A DNA stretch of 64,000 nt from Glebionis coronaria (lineage: Eukaryota > Streptophyta > Magnoliopsida > Asterales > Asteraceae): contig CM046878.1 of assembly GCA_025667525.1 (NCBI GenBank), forward strand, positions 515,724,274 to 515,788,273, given 5' to 3'. The stretch's first letter is position 1. Every line of letters begins with the position of its first letter. A program made the translations under genes and the position numbers. Shown here in pieces: positions 49,303 through 60,468 of the stretch. The notes under the pieces were generated by a model, which was given only the letters and a program-made list of their open reading frames with translations, did no database searches and was not told where the DNA came from.

Positions 49303-49310
49303 TATAAAAG
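49303..49310 (+). promoter_or_regulatory. TATA box of copia B copy 2
   Basis: TATAAAAG in both LTRs of this copy (also 57417-57424). Confidence 0.7.
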
Positions 49311-49561
49311 AAGGCCTTTAGGTTAATGTTTAAAAAAAAAGTTTTATATAAGTTTTCATTCGTAAACATCTTTCATTGTAAGCAAGTTCGACATTTATAA
49401 TCAAAGTGAAAGTTTGTTTATATCTTGTGTGTTCTTGTTTAAGTGTTAAATTCCGCATAACACTTAGATTTACAAAGCATATACAAAGGTTTCTCTACAT
49501 GTATTACTTGATCTAATCTCGTATACACAAAGCTAATCGATCTAAGTTTGGGATCAACAAG

Positions 49562-49572
49562 TGGTATCAGAG
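49562..49572 (+). promoter_or_regulatory. Primer binding site of copia B copy 2
   Basis: TGGTATCAGAG two bases after the LTR. The next bases (ATT) depart from the usual CC. Confidence 0.9.
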
Positions 49573-49658
49573 ATTGTTGAGGAACTTTTGATCTTTGAAG
49601 AACACCAGAACCCTAAAAACACCAAAACCCTAATTTTCTCAGAAACCCTAAAAACATC

Positions 49659-51923
49659 ATGTCTGAAGCAATAACCACCTCCTCTTCACCCTTACCAAAC
49701 ATCAGGATTCCCATGCTTGATGCAACCAACTTTGACTTATGGAAGTTCAACTTTGAACAATATCTGGGGATCTATGACTACACACTCTGGGAGATTATTG
49801 AATATGGAAACTCATTCAATAAGGCTCAAAAGATTCTTGATGCCATTACTCAAAGATCAGCCGTTGAAGGATGCCCTGATGAAGATAAGAGAGAAAAACC
49901 TGGAGATGGTAGAGCTGTAGGTGCTGAAGATATTGCAAAGAAAAGGGTTGACATGAAAGCCCTAAATATTCTGAAAGTCTCTTTGGGACAAGAAAACCAG
50001 CACAAATATAGAGGCTATGAATCTGCTAAGGATCTTTGGGAAGCACTTGAAGTTGCATATGGTGGCAATGCAGACACTAAGGAAGAAAAGAAAAAGCAAC
50101 TTCTGCATGATTATGTTGTCTTCAAAGCTCAACCCAGTGAGAAACTGAGTAGTGTGAGAAGCAGATTGCTTGACATCACAAGCAAGTTGTCCTTAATGGG
50201 GACACAAGTTGGTGATGTTGACACCAATGCTACCTTTCTTAAAAGTCTTGGTGAGGCATGGAAGATTGAGGCAAGATCTATTCTGGCCAACAATACTTAC
50301 AAGAGCTCCTCGTTTGATGACATCTACAACAAACTAAGACTGTTGGAAGATGAAACTCTTTCAGAGCATGGAAGCAAATCTACCACCAGCAACATGGCCT
50401 GCTTCTCTCATAGTGAAGGTCAATTCAATCAGAAGGACTCTTTTATGCATCCAGTTACTGGATCATCATTTGTCAGCGCTGGAACAAGTCCTGTCAACGT
50501 CTCCTTTTTAGACGCTGACACATTCAAGAATGACTCCCCAAGAGTTAAACCTGCTGGTTTAGATTTGGATACTGTTTGTGCTTACATTGCTTCTTTGCCC
50601 AATGGTTCAGTGATTACATATGAGGACCTTGAGCAGATAAGTGATGAGCACTTGGAAGAGATGGACATCAAGTGGAACATGGCTCTTGCTAGTATAAGAG
50701 CAAATAGGTGGAACAGAAGGTTTAAAAAGAAGATGACCTTCAATGCTAAAGACACAGCTGGATTTGATAAATCCAAAGTTGAATGCTACAACTGTCATCG
50801 TATGGGGCACTTCATGAGGGAATGCAGATCTCCTAGAAGATCTGATGCTGGTAACCCCTCAAGTCAGGTTGTTAAAGCTCAAGATTCCAAAGTTATGGTT
50901 GCAGTTCAAGGAATTGATGGTACAGGATGGGATTGGAGCTATCTGGCTAAGGATGTTGAAGAGGATAAAGCTTTGGTTGCTGATATTGAAGAAGAAGAGC
51001 ATGTTGAATATGCTCTCATGGCACACTCCTCCTCTTCATCTGATAATGAGGTATATGATGATGCTTTTTGTAGCAAAGGTTGTAGGTTAAACACTGAAAG
51101 ACTTAACAAAGAGGTGTTAAAACTAAAAGATGATATGAGCACTGAAAGGTGTAAATTGTCCAATTACCAACTAGCTCTTACTGAAACTGAGAAAACCGTT
51201 TCTGAATACAAGAAAATGGAATTTGACTTAAAAGATAAGATAAATATCTTAAAACATGAGCTAGAGGGTAGTATGGATTTTAGAAACATCATGACAAAGG
51301 TCAATAGAGACCTACAGGCTAAGTTAAATGAGGCCATTAAGAATAAAGATAATGTTGACCTCAAAATTCAAAGATTTGATAGAGCCACCCAAACCCTAGG
51401 AGACTGTGTAGCTAAACAAAGGGATCCTAAGGACATGACTGGGATTGGGATGAATGATTACTCTCTTGTTCCACCATCAGCTGGTGACTTCTATGGTGTC
51501 CCTAGAAAGGACTTGTCTTGGACTGGGATACCAGAATGCCAAGAAGAGGAATTCATTCCTCCACCAAGAGTTGTCACTCCAGTGGAAGAGTATCAACAAA
51601 AATTGACTGACCTAAATGAGTGGAAGAAAGCTAACCCTACTTTATTTGTTAAGGGAGGTTTGCTATGTGAAAGTCCCAATGAATCACCACCCATTAAGGT
51701 TACTCACCCAATCACTGGTAAAGCTGTTGACCTAGGCTCAAACACTGTTAGAAGACCTACCATTAAATATGCAGAGATGTATAGGAATAATAGGTCACCC
51801 AAGAGCCAAGTTAGCAATCATGGAACAGGTTTCTTCTCTACTAGACCTAAGGTTGCGTCTAAGAAAGCCTGTTACACTTGTGGTAGCTTTTCACATTTGG
51901 CATACAAGTGTGTCAATGTTTGA
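49659..51923 (+). pseudogene. gag of copia B copy 2, C-terminally cut by an inversion
   Basis: 754-residue frame very similar to copy 1 Gag from MSEAITTSSS onward. It has the same Gag domain, the CCHC knuckle CYNCHRMGHFMREC and the second knuckle-like CYTCGSFSHLAYKC. It carries a short insertion after about residue 230 that copy 1 lacks (SEHGSKSTTSNMACFSHSEG). The frame ends three residues after the second knuckle, exactly where the inverted segment starts. About 170 residues of the copy 1 C terminus are therefore missing here and lie inverted at 53118-53698. The capsid part is intact and might still be made. Confidence 0.9.
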
Positions 51924-53698
51924 ATCTTGGTTGTCAGCTTCTGGGCTAACAGCGCTTGAAATGTTGTTGTCAACGTCTGAGCCATCAACGTCTGAATTGG
52001 TCTTGTCAGCGCTAGATTTGCCTTTGTCAGCGCCTGAAGAACCATGCATGTTTGTATCTGGTGGTATTTGGAAACCACCATTATCTTGTCCAGCAGCAGC
52101 AGCAGCAGCAAAAGCATCTGTCCAAATGGGAATTGTGACATATTCAAATGTAGGAGATGCCTTTTCTGCTTGTGATCCGACCCTCTCATTAACCTGTGTA
52201 CCTGAAACATCAACAACTTGTTCCTCCACAACATTTGAAGTTACCTTCACAATGTCTGGATTAGTGACAGACATATAATTTAAAGTTCTAGATAAGGGTT
52301 CCAAATCAAACAACCAATTAGGACCACTTTCAGGATCACTAGGTTTATTCTCTAAGAACCTAACATGTACTCTCTCAACAATACGTTTGTCCTCTTTAAG
52401 ATAAACCCTATAACCCTTGCTCTGGACTGAATACCCCATGAAGTAACCCTCATCACCTTTTGCACTAAATTTCCCTAAGGCATCACTAGTATCTAGTACT
52501 ACTACATGACAACCAAAAGGTCTGAGAAAACCAATATTAGGTTTTCTACCCCAAAGTAACTCATAAGGTGTTTTGTTCTGAATTTTGTTAACCAATGCTC
52601 TATTTTTCACATAGCATGCTGTATTAACAGCTTCAGCCCAAAAGGCTATAGGAAAGTGAGCATCAGCCAACATTGTTCTAGCTACTTCAATTAGGGTTCT
52701 ATTTTTCCTATCAGCAACCCCATTTTAAATTCACATTATATATGTCCTTATGCCTAGGTGTTCTATACTCAATATATTTCTCATCAGGGATCTTAAAATC
52801 CTTGCTTAACACCAAACACTCAGTATCAGTAAAAAGAACCTTATTTTTGTTATCACAAACTTGTGATACACTAAACAGATTATAATCCAGTTCTTTTACC
52901 AGGAAGACGTTTTCAAAACGCAGATTATTGGTGAGAAGGGTTCCTTTGCCTGTGATAGTTCCATATCCTCCTCCAAAGTAAACCTTATCACCATCTTTAA
53001 TAGGGGTGAAATTCGTCAGATAGTCTTCCTTCCCTGTCATGTGCCTTGAGCATCCACTATCCCAATATCCATAATCATTGATCTGTCTTTGAATGCCCTG
53101 CACATAGAGAAAACAAATTAGTTTTCTTTGGGAACCCAAGTCTCAGAAGACTTGGATTCATCTGGTTGTTCAATAAGAACAGACTTAGTTCTCACAACAA
53201 CCCCATTCTCATCCCTTTTAGGATGAAATACCCAGTTAACCCCAATTGGTTTTGTAATGACCTTTGAAATGTAATTAAATCTATTGCAAGTCATTGAAAT
53301 TCCATTATCATTAGGGTTTTGATCTTTCTTGGGTCTCCATGTTAAGCTTGAAGAAGCTTTAGACCCCTTACCTTGTGGCTGCAAATATTTAGGTCTGGTC
53401 ACGTTTCTGTCAGCGTTGGATTTTGTCCTGTCAACACTGAAATTACCCTTGTCAGCGTTGAACCTAGGGTTTGCTACAGGAACCCATTGCCTATTTGACC
53501 AGGTGTTTGTCTTTTGAAAAGGTCTTTGTCCATGAGTGTTAGACCTTCTAGAAAAGAATGGGGCAGGTCTAATCACTTGTGGACGTTGCTGCACACAAGG
53601 TTTGGGTCTGACAACGTTTGACTTCCTAACAATGTTGGCTTTCTTCCTATCAGCGCTGAAATTTTTCCTGTCAGCGCTGGCTTTGGGAGCATTGACAA
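51909..53698 (-). pseudogene. Inverted block of copy 2: gag C terminus, protease, part of integrase
   Basis: Read on the minus strand it runs gag C terminus (from ASADRKNFSADRK), the gag/pol overlap, protease DSGCSRHMTGK (about 53060) and a GAG-pre-integrase start. It then jumps at 52727 to the integrase end (from ADRKNRTLIE) and the linker with motif arrays. About 550 bp of integrase catalytic core is missing at the jump, at a CCCATTT word present on both sides in copy 1. Left and right ends of the block lie at TGTCAATG/CATTGACA, copies of the family motif in opposite orientation. RT and RNase H are lost. No function possible. Confidence 0.92.
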
Positions 53699-54020
53699 GA
53701 TTATAGCCGTTGGGCGTTGATAGGTTATTTTTGACCGTTGACACTCAATGGGACCTACCCAGTTGTTACTTTTTGACATATTTTCAAGCCGTAATTTTAG
53801 GAGTTGTTACTTTCATTTAATGCATGAGATAACTTATAAACTTTTTCAATATTTTCATGATTGATTTTTGAAAATCTTTGCCTATTTTTGGGCCAATCAC
53901 ATGCATTCTTTCTCTCCTATAAATTTGGCTCCTATTTTAAACAGGGTATTTATAATTCTTGTCTAACACTTTTCTCTTATCAACTTCATCTTCTACACTT
54001 AAAATTAATAGCTTTCATCA
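53699..54020 (+). promoter_or_regulatory. Region before ORF3 with CCAAT and TATA boxes
   Basis: Non-coding 320 bp between the inverted block and ORF3. CCAAT at 53893-53897 and TATAAAT at 53918-53924 lie about 100 bp before the ATG at 54021, in the order and spacing of a plant promoter. Copy 1 has lost this region, so it cannot be compared. Inference from motifs. Confidence 0.4.
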
Positions 54021-57000
54021 ATGGCACCAAAGTTTAACTCAGCAGAATTGGAATTGGGGTTCAAGTCTCAACACAACATGATTGCTTATCTTGCTGCTGA
54101 TGATACTCTGTTTCCTCAATACACACAAATGGTGGCGTATTTGAATGCATCCCCATTAAGGTATGCTCTTTCTCATGCACCACTCATTCCAGTCACACAC
54201 ATTAAGCAGTTTTGGAACACTGTTAGTTCCTCAACAGTTAATGGAGTGACCACATTAACTTCTATTGTTCATGGGAGGTCTTGGGTGGTTACTGAGGCCT
54301 TGGTACGCCAGGCCTTGCATCTTGATGATGCTGATGGTATAGCCACCCTTCCCATAAATGAAATAGAACAAGGGCTTAGGGCTTTGGGATATCCTTTTCC
54401 TGATGAAGGTACTCTTAATAAGTATCATAAGCAAGAATTTCCCCCAGCCTGGAAGTACCTCATACATATTCTCCTTCAATGTTTGAGTCCCAAATGTACT
54501 GCACACAATGAGATCAATAGATCCATTGCTAGTGCTATTGTGTGCATTGCAACAGGGCAAAAATATAACTATTCTAAAATGATTTTTGAAGGGATGTGTA
54601 AAAACAAGGGGACAAAAATGACTTTAGCTTATCCCCGTTTTCTGCAAATGATTTTTGATGATCAAGGTTACTGCTCAAGGGATCACAATGATTTTTATAA
54701 GATCCCTGAGCAAAAGAAAGCTATTTTTACGAAGATGAATTCACCACCCCATAGAGACTTACCTTTAACCCCAGCCATGCTTGCTGTTATTACAGCAGCA
54801 CAACCCCAACCAGACCCCCAACCTCAAATTGACCCTCAACCACAACTTGAACCCATTCCTGAACCTTTACCCTCACCTGAACAAATGCCAATTGACCAAG
54901 AACCCTTTGACGCTGACACATCAAATGTTGGCGTTGATGTGCCTATTTCCAACGCTGACACACAACCTTCACAATCCCAAACACCCCTTAACCAACCCAC
55001 ATCTACCCATTCTTCCACACCATCTTCTACACCACCTGAATATAGGTTGATGAAACACCAAAGGACTACTGGAGTGTTCTCCTCTGGTGGTCCTAGCCAT
55101 GAAGCAGAGAGAACCACCACCACAAGTGTGGCTGGTGACCTGGATGAGGCTGGGACTATTGGTTCTGGCTTAGATGCTGGCCAAGGCAGTCCCACCATTA
55201 TTAAGTCCTCATCCATGCCCAATGAATCTGACTTGGGAGGTCAAATCCCCATTTTAGAAGAGGCAAGACTGGAACCAATGACTCTTTTGGAATTGACGGC
55301 TGTCTGCATAAGCTTGCAAAAGCAAAATGCAGACTTAGTACAAATTGTCAGCTCACAAGGCCTTGAACTCAAGCAATTGAGGGAGAGGATTGTTATTTTG
55401 GAAAGTGATCGTGCTAGGAGGGGTATGGAGGAGTCTTCCAAAGGGGAGGAAGATCAAAGAAATCTGAGTGATAAGGGCAGCCAAGATGGTCAATCAATGG
55501 ATGTTGCTGAAGCCCTTACAACTTTGAAGGAACAAACAGGTTTTGATACGTCCTTAATCTCTCCAACCAATCTAAATTTATCATTTACAGCTATGTTGAG
55601 AGAGGTTACACAAGGCGCTGAGGGAAAATATTTGAGCGTTGACAAGGCAAATTTGGACGCTGATAGAAGTATTTTGGGCGCTGATAGGATAAATTTGGGC
55701 GTTGACAGACCTGCACATGAAGGTGATGTATCCTAGTCATCATCTATCATCAAGGAGGTTCCTACTCAGGTATTACCATCTACCTTATCAACCATTGCAC
55801 CATCAGATAAGGGTAAGGGTAAATTGGTAGAAGAGATTGTTCCAAAGGATGCAACCCAAGTTGAATTTGATAGAAGATTGGCTGAACAAATACTGGAACA
55901 AGATGAAAAGGAAAAGTTACCATTTGTTGTGACTTCTGAAGAAGAAAGTGATGGAGCTAGCTCAGACTCAAGTGTGATGATTATAGAACCTGAAAGGCTT
56001 GAGTATGGTGATGAGCTTGCTAGGGAAAAGTTGAGAGAATTAAAATTGCAGGTTGACTTTGACATGCCAAAGGTGGTTCAAATGTACAATTCTTGGGAAG
56101 AAAGCTGCATGGATAATCCAGACTTGACCATTTCAGATCAAATATGGTGATTGGAGCTTCTTCTTAGAGTTTAGAAGGATTGTAAGGTAATATTGAAACA
56201 CAAGGCAAGCAATATTCTCACAGAGTTGAAAAGGGATAGAAGGGAGCTCTACTTTATGTTGCTCAGATGTCATGGAGTTGGATGGACACATCAGAAGTTG
56301 AAGGCTTTGACATTTGATGAGTTGGAACATAGGGCTTATCCCATTTGGGTGAGAGTGCAGGAAGCAAACACTCTCAGACTTCTTTCAGATGAAAGAAAGG
56401 AGCAACTTGTAGAAGAAATGGAAATCAAGAAAGCAATGATGATTCCCAGGCCAGTGAAGAAGGGATTTAAATTTGAGTTTCCAAAAGATATGGATCCACT
56501 ATATCCAAGTGAAGCAGTTATAAGAAAGAGCCTCAAGCTCTCCCCATTAGAAGCTTCAGATATGGTGCAAGTGTTACCATTAGATTCCAGGAATCCAATT
56601 GTAAGTTATGATGAGGATGAATGTTGATTCTGGAAGATTGGCAGATTTGGCAAGGAGGTACACACTTTTACCACTCTCATATCTTTATTTGCAAGTTGTG
56701 ATAGAGAAGACTTGGTGGACCTTTGGAGGTTACTAGAGACGAAGTATGAGGCTGAAGCACCAACTTCAGCTAATGGAATAAAACTTTGGACCACATTCAA
56801 AAGAATGTGTGGGACAAAAGAGGAAGATCCTGAAATTTGGAAGGATCTTGAAGATGACCTCAGTGGTCTTCAATGGAGGTTATATTCAGCTGCTGGTGTA
56901 TACCATTTGAGTTCTACAAAGTTTGCTGAGTATTTACTTGTGGATGCTCAGTATTTCATATCCAAGGCTGTTTTGGAAAAGATGAAGGACACTCAGCTGG

Positions 57001-57092
57001 AGATAGATTATTCAAGTGACGTGGCAAAGGATTTGATCAGATTTATTCATTACCAATATGAGAAGATTTGTCAGACTCCTCCTAGTTCTTAA
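54021..57092 (+). pseudogene. ORF3 of copia B copy 2, full length, four in-frame stops
   Basis: One frame of 1023 codons with no frameshift but stops at 55734-55736, 56148-56150, 56172-56174 and 56625-56627. An N-terminal globular domain (about 1-240; QFWNTVSSSTVNG, DGIATLPINEIE, FPPAWKYLIHILLQC) resembles, from memory, a domain common in Asteraceae copia-linked proteins. A Pro/Gln/Thr-rich linker (about 250-380), a coiled-coil-like stretch (about 420-465), a Ser/Asp-rich stretch with GVDK/DADR heptads (about 530-565) and the helical C-terminal domain shared with copy 1 follow. It sits in the envelope position, yet I see no signal peptide or membrane helix. Function unknown. Confidence 0.85.
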
Positions 57093-57134
57093 TGCTTATT
57101 CAGAAACTTGATCATAAGAGTGGATATCAAGTTT

Positions 57135-57144
57135 AGGGGAGGAT
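57135..57144 (+). promoter_or_regulatory. Polypurine tract of copia B copy 2
   Basis: AGGGGAGGAT directly before the 3' LTR. Confidence 0.85.
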
Positions 57145-57675
57145 TGTTGGGAATAAATTAAGGCTAGAATCACTTGAGCGCTGACAAGAACAATTCAAGC
57201 GTTGACAAGAGCAAAGCAAGCGCTGACAGCTCAAGCGTTGACAAGTTAAAGTCAAGCGTTGACACATTGAAGACAAGCACTGATGGAAGATATAATCTAC
57301 ACGTTTATTATATTCTAGAATACTTCTAGTAAAGATAGAAACGACAATGTATTTTCTATGTTTATCTTTACCTAGAATAATTGATACGTAGCTTATTGTA
57401 CAAGGCTTCTTGTATCTATAAAAGAAGGCCTTTAGGTTAATGTTTAAAAAAAATAAGTTTTATATAAGTTTTCATTCGTAAACATCTTTCATTGTAAGCA
57501 AGTTCGACGTTGATAATCAAAGTGAAAGTTTGTTTATATCTTGTGTGTTCTTGTTTAAGTGTTAAATTCCGCATAACACTTAGATTTACAAAGCATATAC
57601 AAAGGTTTCTCTACATGTATTACTTGATCTAATCTCGTATACACAAAGCTAATCGATCTAAGTTTGGGATCAACA
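57145..57675 (+). repeat. 3' LTR of copia B copy 2
   Basis: 531 bp, near-identical to 49031-49559, with the same motif array (57176-57286) and TATA box. It is followed by AGATG. Confidence 0.95.
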
Positions 57676-57680
57676 AGATG

Positions 57681-58232
57681 CGGATGCTGTTCACAACCCG
57701 GAGATCCTACAAGACGAAGACAAAGGCGTCAGAGCAAAGCAATCGGACGAGAAGATGCTTCACCATCAGACGATTTCCATCAATCATTGTCCCTAATTCT
57801 TAGTTACATGTCACACGTCATTCGGCTGTCATTTCAGCCATATGAGTGCAAACCGGTACCAGCCGGCCACTCAGCTGAATAGTTACATGAATCACGGTCA
57901 TGAGAATAACCGTCATGGAACTGATAGACAGGACGATAGTAACCACTACTATGACAAAAACTATCCTAGAAATCGCAACCGAGGCTCCTGACGCGGACGT
58001 GATCAGACATACAAATGATTAGTAGTTCAACCAATCCGCCAATTCTGGCATAATGACCTAATATCGTGGTTCTATTTGTTCCATAGCTCAAGACACATGT
58101 CAAGACACCAGTCATGACATATGTCATACTTATATTTCCAAGACACGAGTCAAGACACATGACTCACGTCCAACTATGGAACATTTCTAAGAAATTCAGG
58201 ATACCCTCCAAGGGTATATCCATTTTGTTCTG
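57681..58232 (+). other. Interior of the host gypsy-type element after copy 2
   Basis: Continues the sequence before 49026. A short plus-strand frame from 57843 reads as an Asn/Arg/His-rich peptide (YDKNYPRNRNRG), like the linker of a gypsy Gag before its knuckles, then meets a stop near 57990. This is weak evidence that it is host gag. Confidence 0.35.
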
Positions 58233-58686
58233 TGATAGGTGTGTAAAACCCATCCTTTTTACCACTTATTTACAATAATAACCGAGCCAAAACGTGTATT
58301 TTATGTCATTTATGTGGGAATTATGCGTGGTTTGTGTTTTTGTTGTGATTTAGGACGAAAAGGTGAAAAGTGGAGATAACACGGGCATTCACGGGCTTTT
58401 ATCGAAGAAAAAGACGAAAGACGAAGTCAAGAAATCAAGAGTGCAAAAAGAACGGAAGTCCAAGACCAATTCTAAAGATTTATCGAAGAAAAAGTCAAAA
58501 GACGGAAGTTTACCAAAAGCCGAAGAACTCAAGTCTAATTTATTGAAGAATTACAAGACGAGTTTGAAGAAATCCCGAGACGAAGTCATTAAAGTCAAAA
58601 GATTAAGAAGATTAAGGACTTAATGACGCAATTAAGAAAAGAAGAAAGAGGGGAGGAAGCTTCCTAAGCACCTCCCTAATCTCCCC

Positions 58687-58694
58687 TATAAATA
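58687..58694 (+). promoter_or_regulatory. TATA box of the Athila-like LTR
   Basis: TATAAATA preceded by CTCCCC, a classical plant TATA setting. Confidence 0.65.
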
Positions 58695-59139
58695 GATGAT
58701 TAGGATTTACATTTCATTTTGTTGGCTAAGTGTGACAATTAGTCTTCCACCTTTTAATTACCTTGTCATTTAAATTCATGTCTATTTACATTAATTTTCT
58801 TGCACCTTAAATACATTTAATTTCAAGTAAGTTTCCTTTTAATTCTTGTCAATCTTCACTTTTCTTGTCAATCTCCTATCTACCTTTCTTTAATCTTTAA
58901 TCTTTATGCTTATTTGTTCATGTTTATGTTTTTGATGTTTTTATTGATTTGATTAAAGTGGGTTTTGATTAGTTTGGTTATAATTGTTAGTTTTATTGAT
59001 TTGGATTGTTTGTTTATGATTAGTAGATGTTTATTGATTAGTTTGATTTAATCTTTTGGTTGATTTGATTAGTTTTTGTTTAGATTCGTATTTGTTTGTT
59101 ATTCCTTGTTCTTCGCCTTGTTTCTGTTTCCCAGGTAAT

Positions 59140-59820
59140 ATTCCGAGTGAAGGTTTGTTCCTTGATTGTTCCGAATCAAGATTTAGTTCAGGAAGTTCCA
59201 GATCAATTTCTTCCGGATCAGTGGTGGTTCATTCGGAATATATTCCGAACGAAGTATTTGGGATTGTTCATTCGGAACATTTTCCGAATCAAGGAGTTGA
59301 GTTCATTCGGAATTTATTCCGAGTCAAGATTTTATTCCGGATCAAGCCAGAAGTTCCGAATCAGTGGAAAGGGTTTGTTCATTCGGAACATATTCTGAAT
59401 CAAGGATTTTATTCCGAATCAACTTGCATTCCGAACGAAGGCTTCATTCGGAACATTCCGGATCAGTGGAAGTTCCGAACCAAGGAAATTATTCCGGATC
59501 AAGGAGTTTTATTCGGAACATCTATTATTCCGGATCAGGGTATTCATTCGGAATATATTCCGAACGAAGGGCCAAGGAATTATTCCGAATCAGTAACATT
59601 CCGGATCAACAAATTTTCCGAATCAAAGGTGTTCATTCAGAATATTGAATATTCCGGATAAGTGACATATTCCGGGTAAACCATTATTCCGAGTGAGCAT
59701 TTTATTCCGGATCAAGGATTTTGGTAAACATTCCGAGTGAAGAAGAAATTATTCCGGACGAAGGTGACATTCCGAACGAGTGATTTATTCCGAACGAAGG
59801 ATTATTCCGAATGAGCTGTT
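59140..59820. repeat. Array of TTCCGAA/TTCGGAA/TTCCGGA words
   Basis: By hand count about 27 TTCCG and 7 TTCGGAA words in about 680 bp, often followed by TCAAGG or CGAAGG. The 18-bp perfect palindrome TTCGGAATATATTCCGAA occurs twice (near 59232 and 59547). All three plus-strand frames stay open over parts of it. It lies downstream of the TATA box, so it would be transcribed. Confidence 0.9.
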
Positions 59821-60229
59821 TTCAGGTTCTTTTAACTTTCAGTTTTTAATTTTTAATTTTCAAGCTTTACTTTTCCCGCCTTTTCCTTAGTTGCACTTTA
59901 AGTTTACTTGCCTTAGATTTATTTTAGCCTTGCCTTAGTTTAAGTTTTAGTTGCGTTTTAAGTTTGCCTTAGATAGTTTTAAGTTTGCGTTATTTACTTT
60001 TAGTGCCTTTTTATTTTCGTCACGCTTTTTAATTACTCGCCATTTATTTTAAATTAGAGTTAGATTTACTTTAACACCTTTTTCATTTACGTATTGCACA
60101 TTTATTTTAAAACAACCAAAAATATTCTTTTTCACCAAAAACAATTGAGTCGCATTATGAACCGGAAATCAATTCGTTAAGATACCGAGAAACGAACTTT
60201 TCAAACCTAGCAAAATCTTTACATTAAAA

Positions 60230-60244
60230 TGGCGCCGCTGTCGG
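60230..60244 (+). promoter_or_regulatory. Primer binding site, tRNA-Asp-like (Athila type)
   Basis: TGGCGCCGCTGTCGG, six bases after the LTR. Athila elements usually have TGGCGCCGTTGCCGG. Confidence 0.8.
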
Positions 60245-60468
60245 CTCTTTTCGTGAAGATTAACGGTTTTCTGTGAGAGACGCGTTGCTTTTTGGGATCC
60301 GTTCACTTGTGAACATTATTTTTCGTGTCAAAAATTTTCAAAAAATCCCAAAAACATTTGAAAAATCATAAAAAGCATTTCTTTTTCAAAGTTTTGCACC
60401 AAAAATATTCCTCTTTATCCTCTATTATGTTTAATTCTTTTCTTTACCCCTCTTATTTATAATTCTTC

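Larger units (their letters stand above)
49031..49559 (+). repeat. 5' LTR of copia B copy 2
   Basis: TGTTGGGAATAAATT...GGGATCAACA. The six-motif array at 49052-49163 (21, 21, 15, 21, 21) lies about 140-250 bp upstream of the TATA box TATAAAAG (49303-49310). Confidence 0.95.
49031..57675 (+). mobile_element. Ty1/copia family B, copy 2, with inverted and deleted pol
   Basis: 8645 bp with LTRs 49031-49559 (529 bp) and 57145-57675 (531 bp) and a perfect AGATG duplication (49026-49030, 57676-57680). Gag and ORF3 read plus. The remaining 1.8 kb of pol reads minus (51909-53698). RT and RNase H are absent. LTRs differ at only a handful of sites, so this insertion is younger than copy 1. Confidence 0.95.
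58233..60223 (+). repeat. 5' LTR of the Athila-like element
   Basis: About 1991 bp, TGATAGGTGTG...TCTTTACA. The start is fixed by identity with 63897-64000. The end is inferred from CA six bases before the primer site. A TATA box lies at 58687-58694. A TTCSGAA array fills 59140-59820. Confidence 0.85.

Noticed and set aside
51769..52278. 169-residue plus-strand ORF over the inverted block
   Set aside because: Antisense to the gag end, linker and integrase of copia B. A shadow.
58363..58623. Lys/Ser-rich 86-residue ORF in the Athila-like LTR
   Set aside because: Purine-rich U3 upstream of TATA with internal repetition. The composition explains the open frame.
59056..59661. 201-residue ORF and two overlapping ORFs in other frames
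   Set aside because: The TTCSGAA array lacks stop words in all three frames. The repeated peptides follow from the DNA repeat.
59140..59820. Heat-shock elements (nTTCnnGAAn)
   Set aside because: The TTC and GAA words are one base apart, not two, so the array does not meet the consensus.
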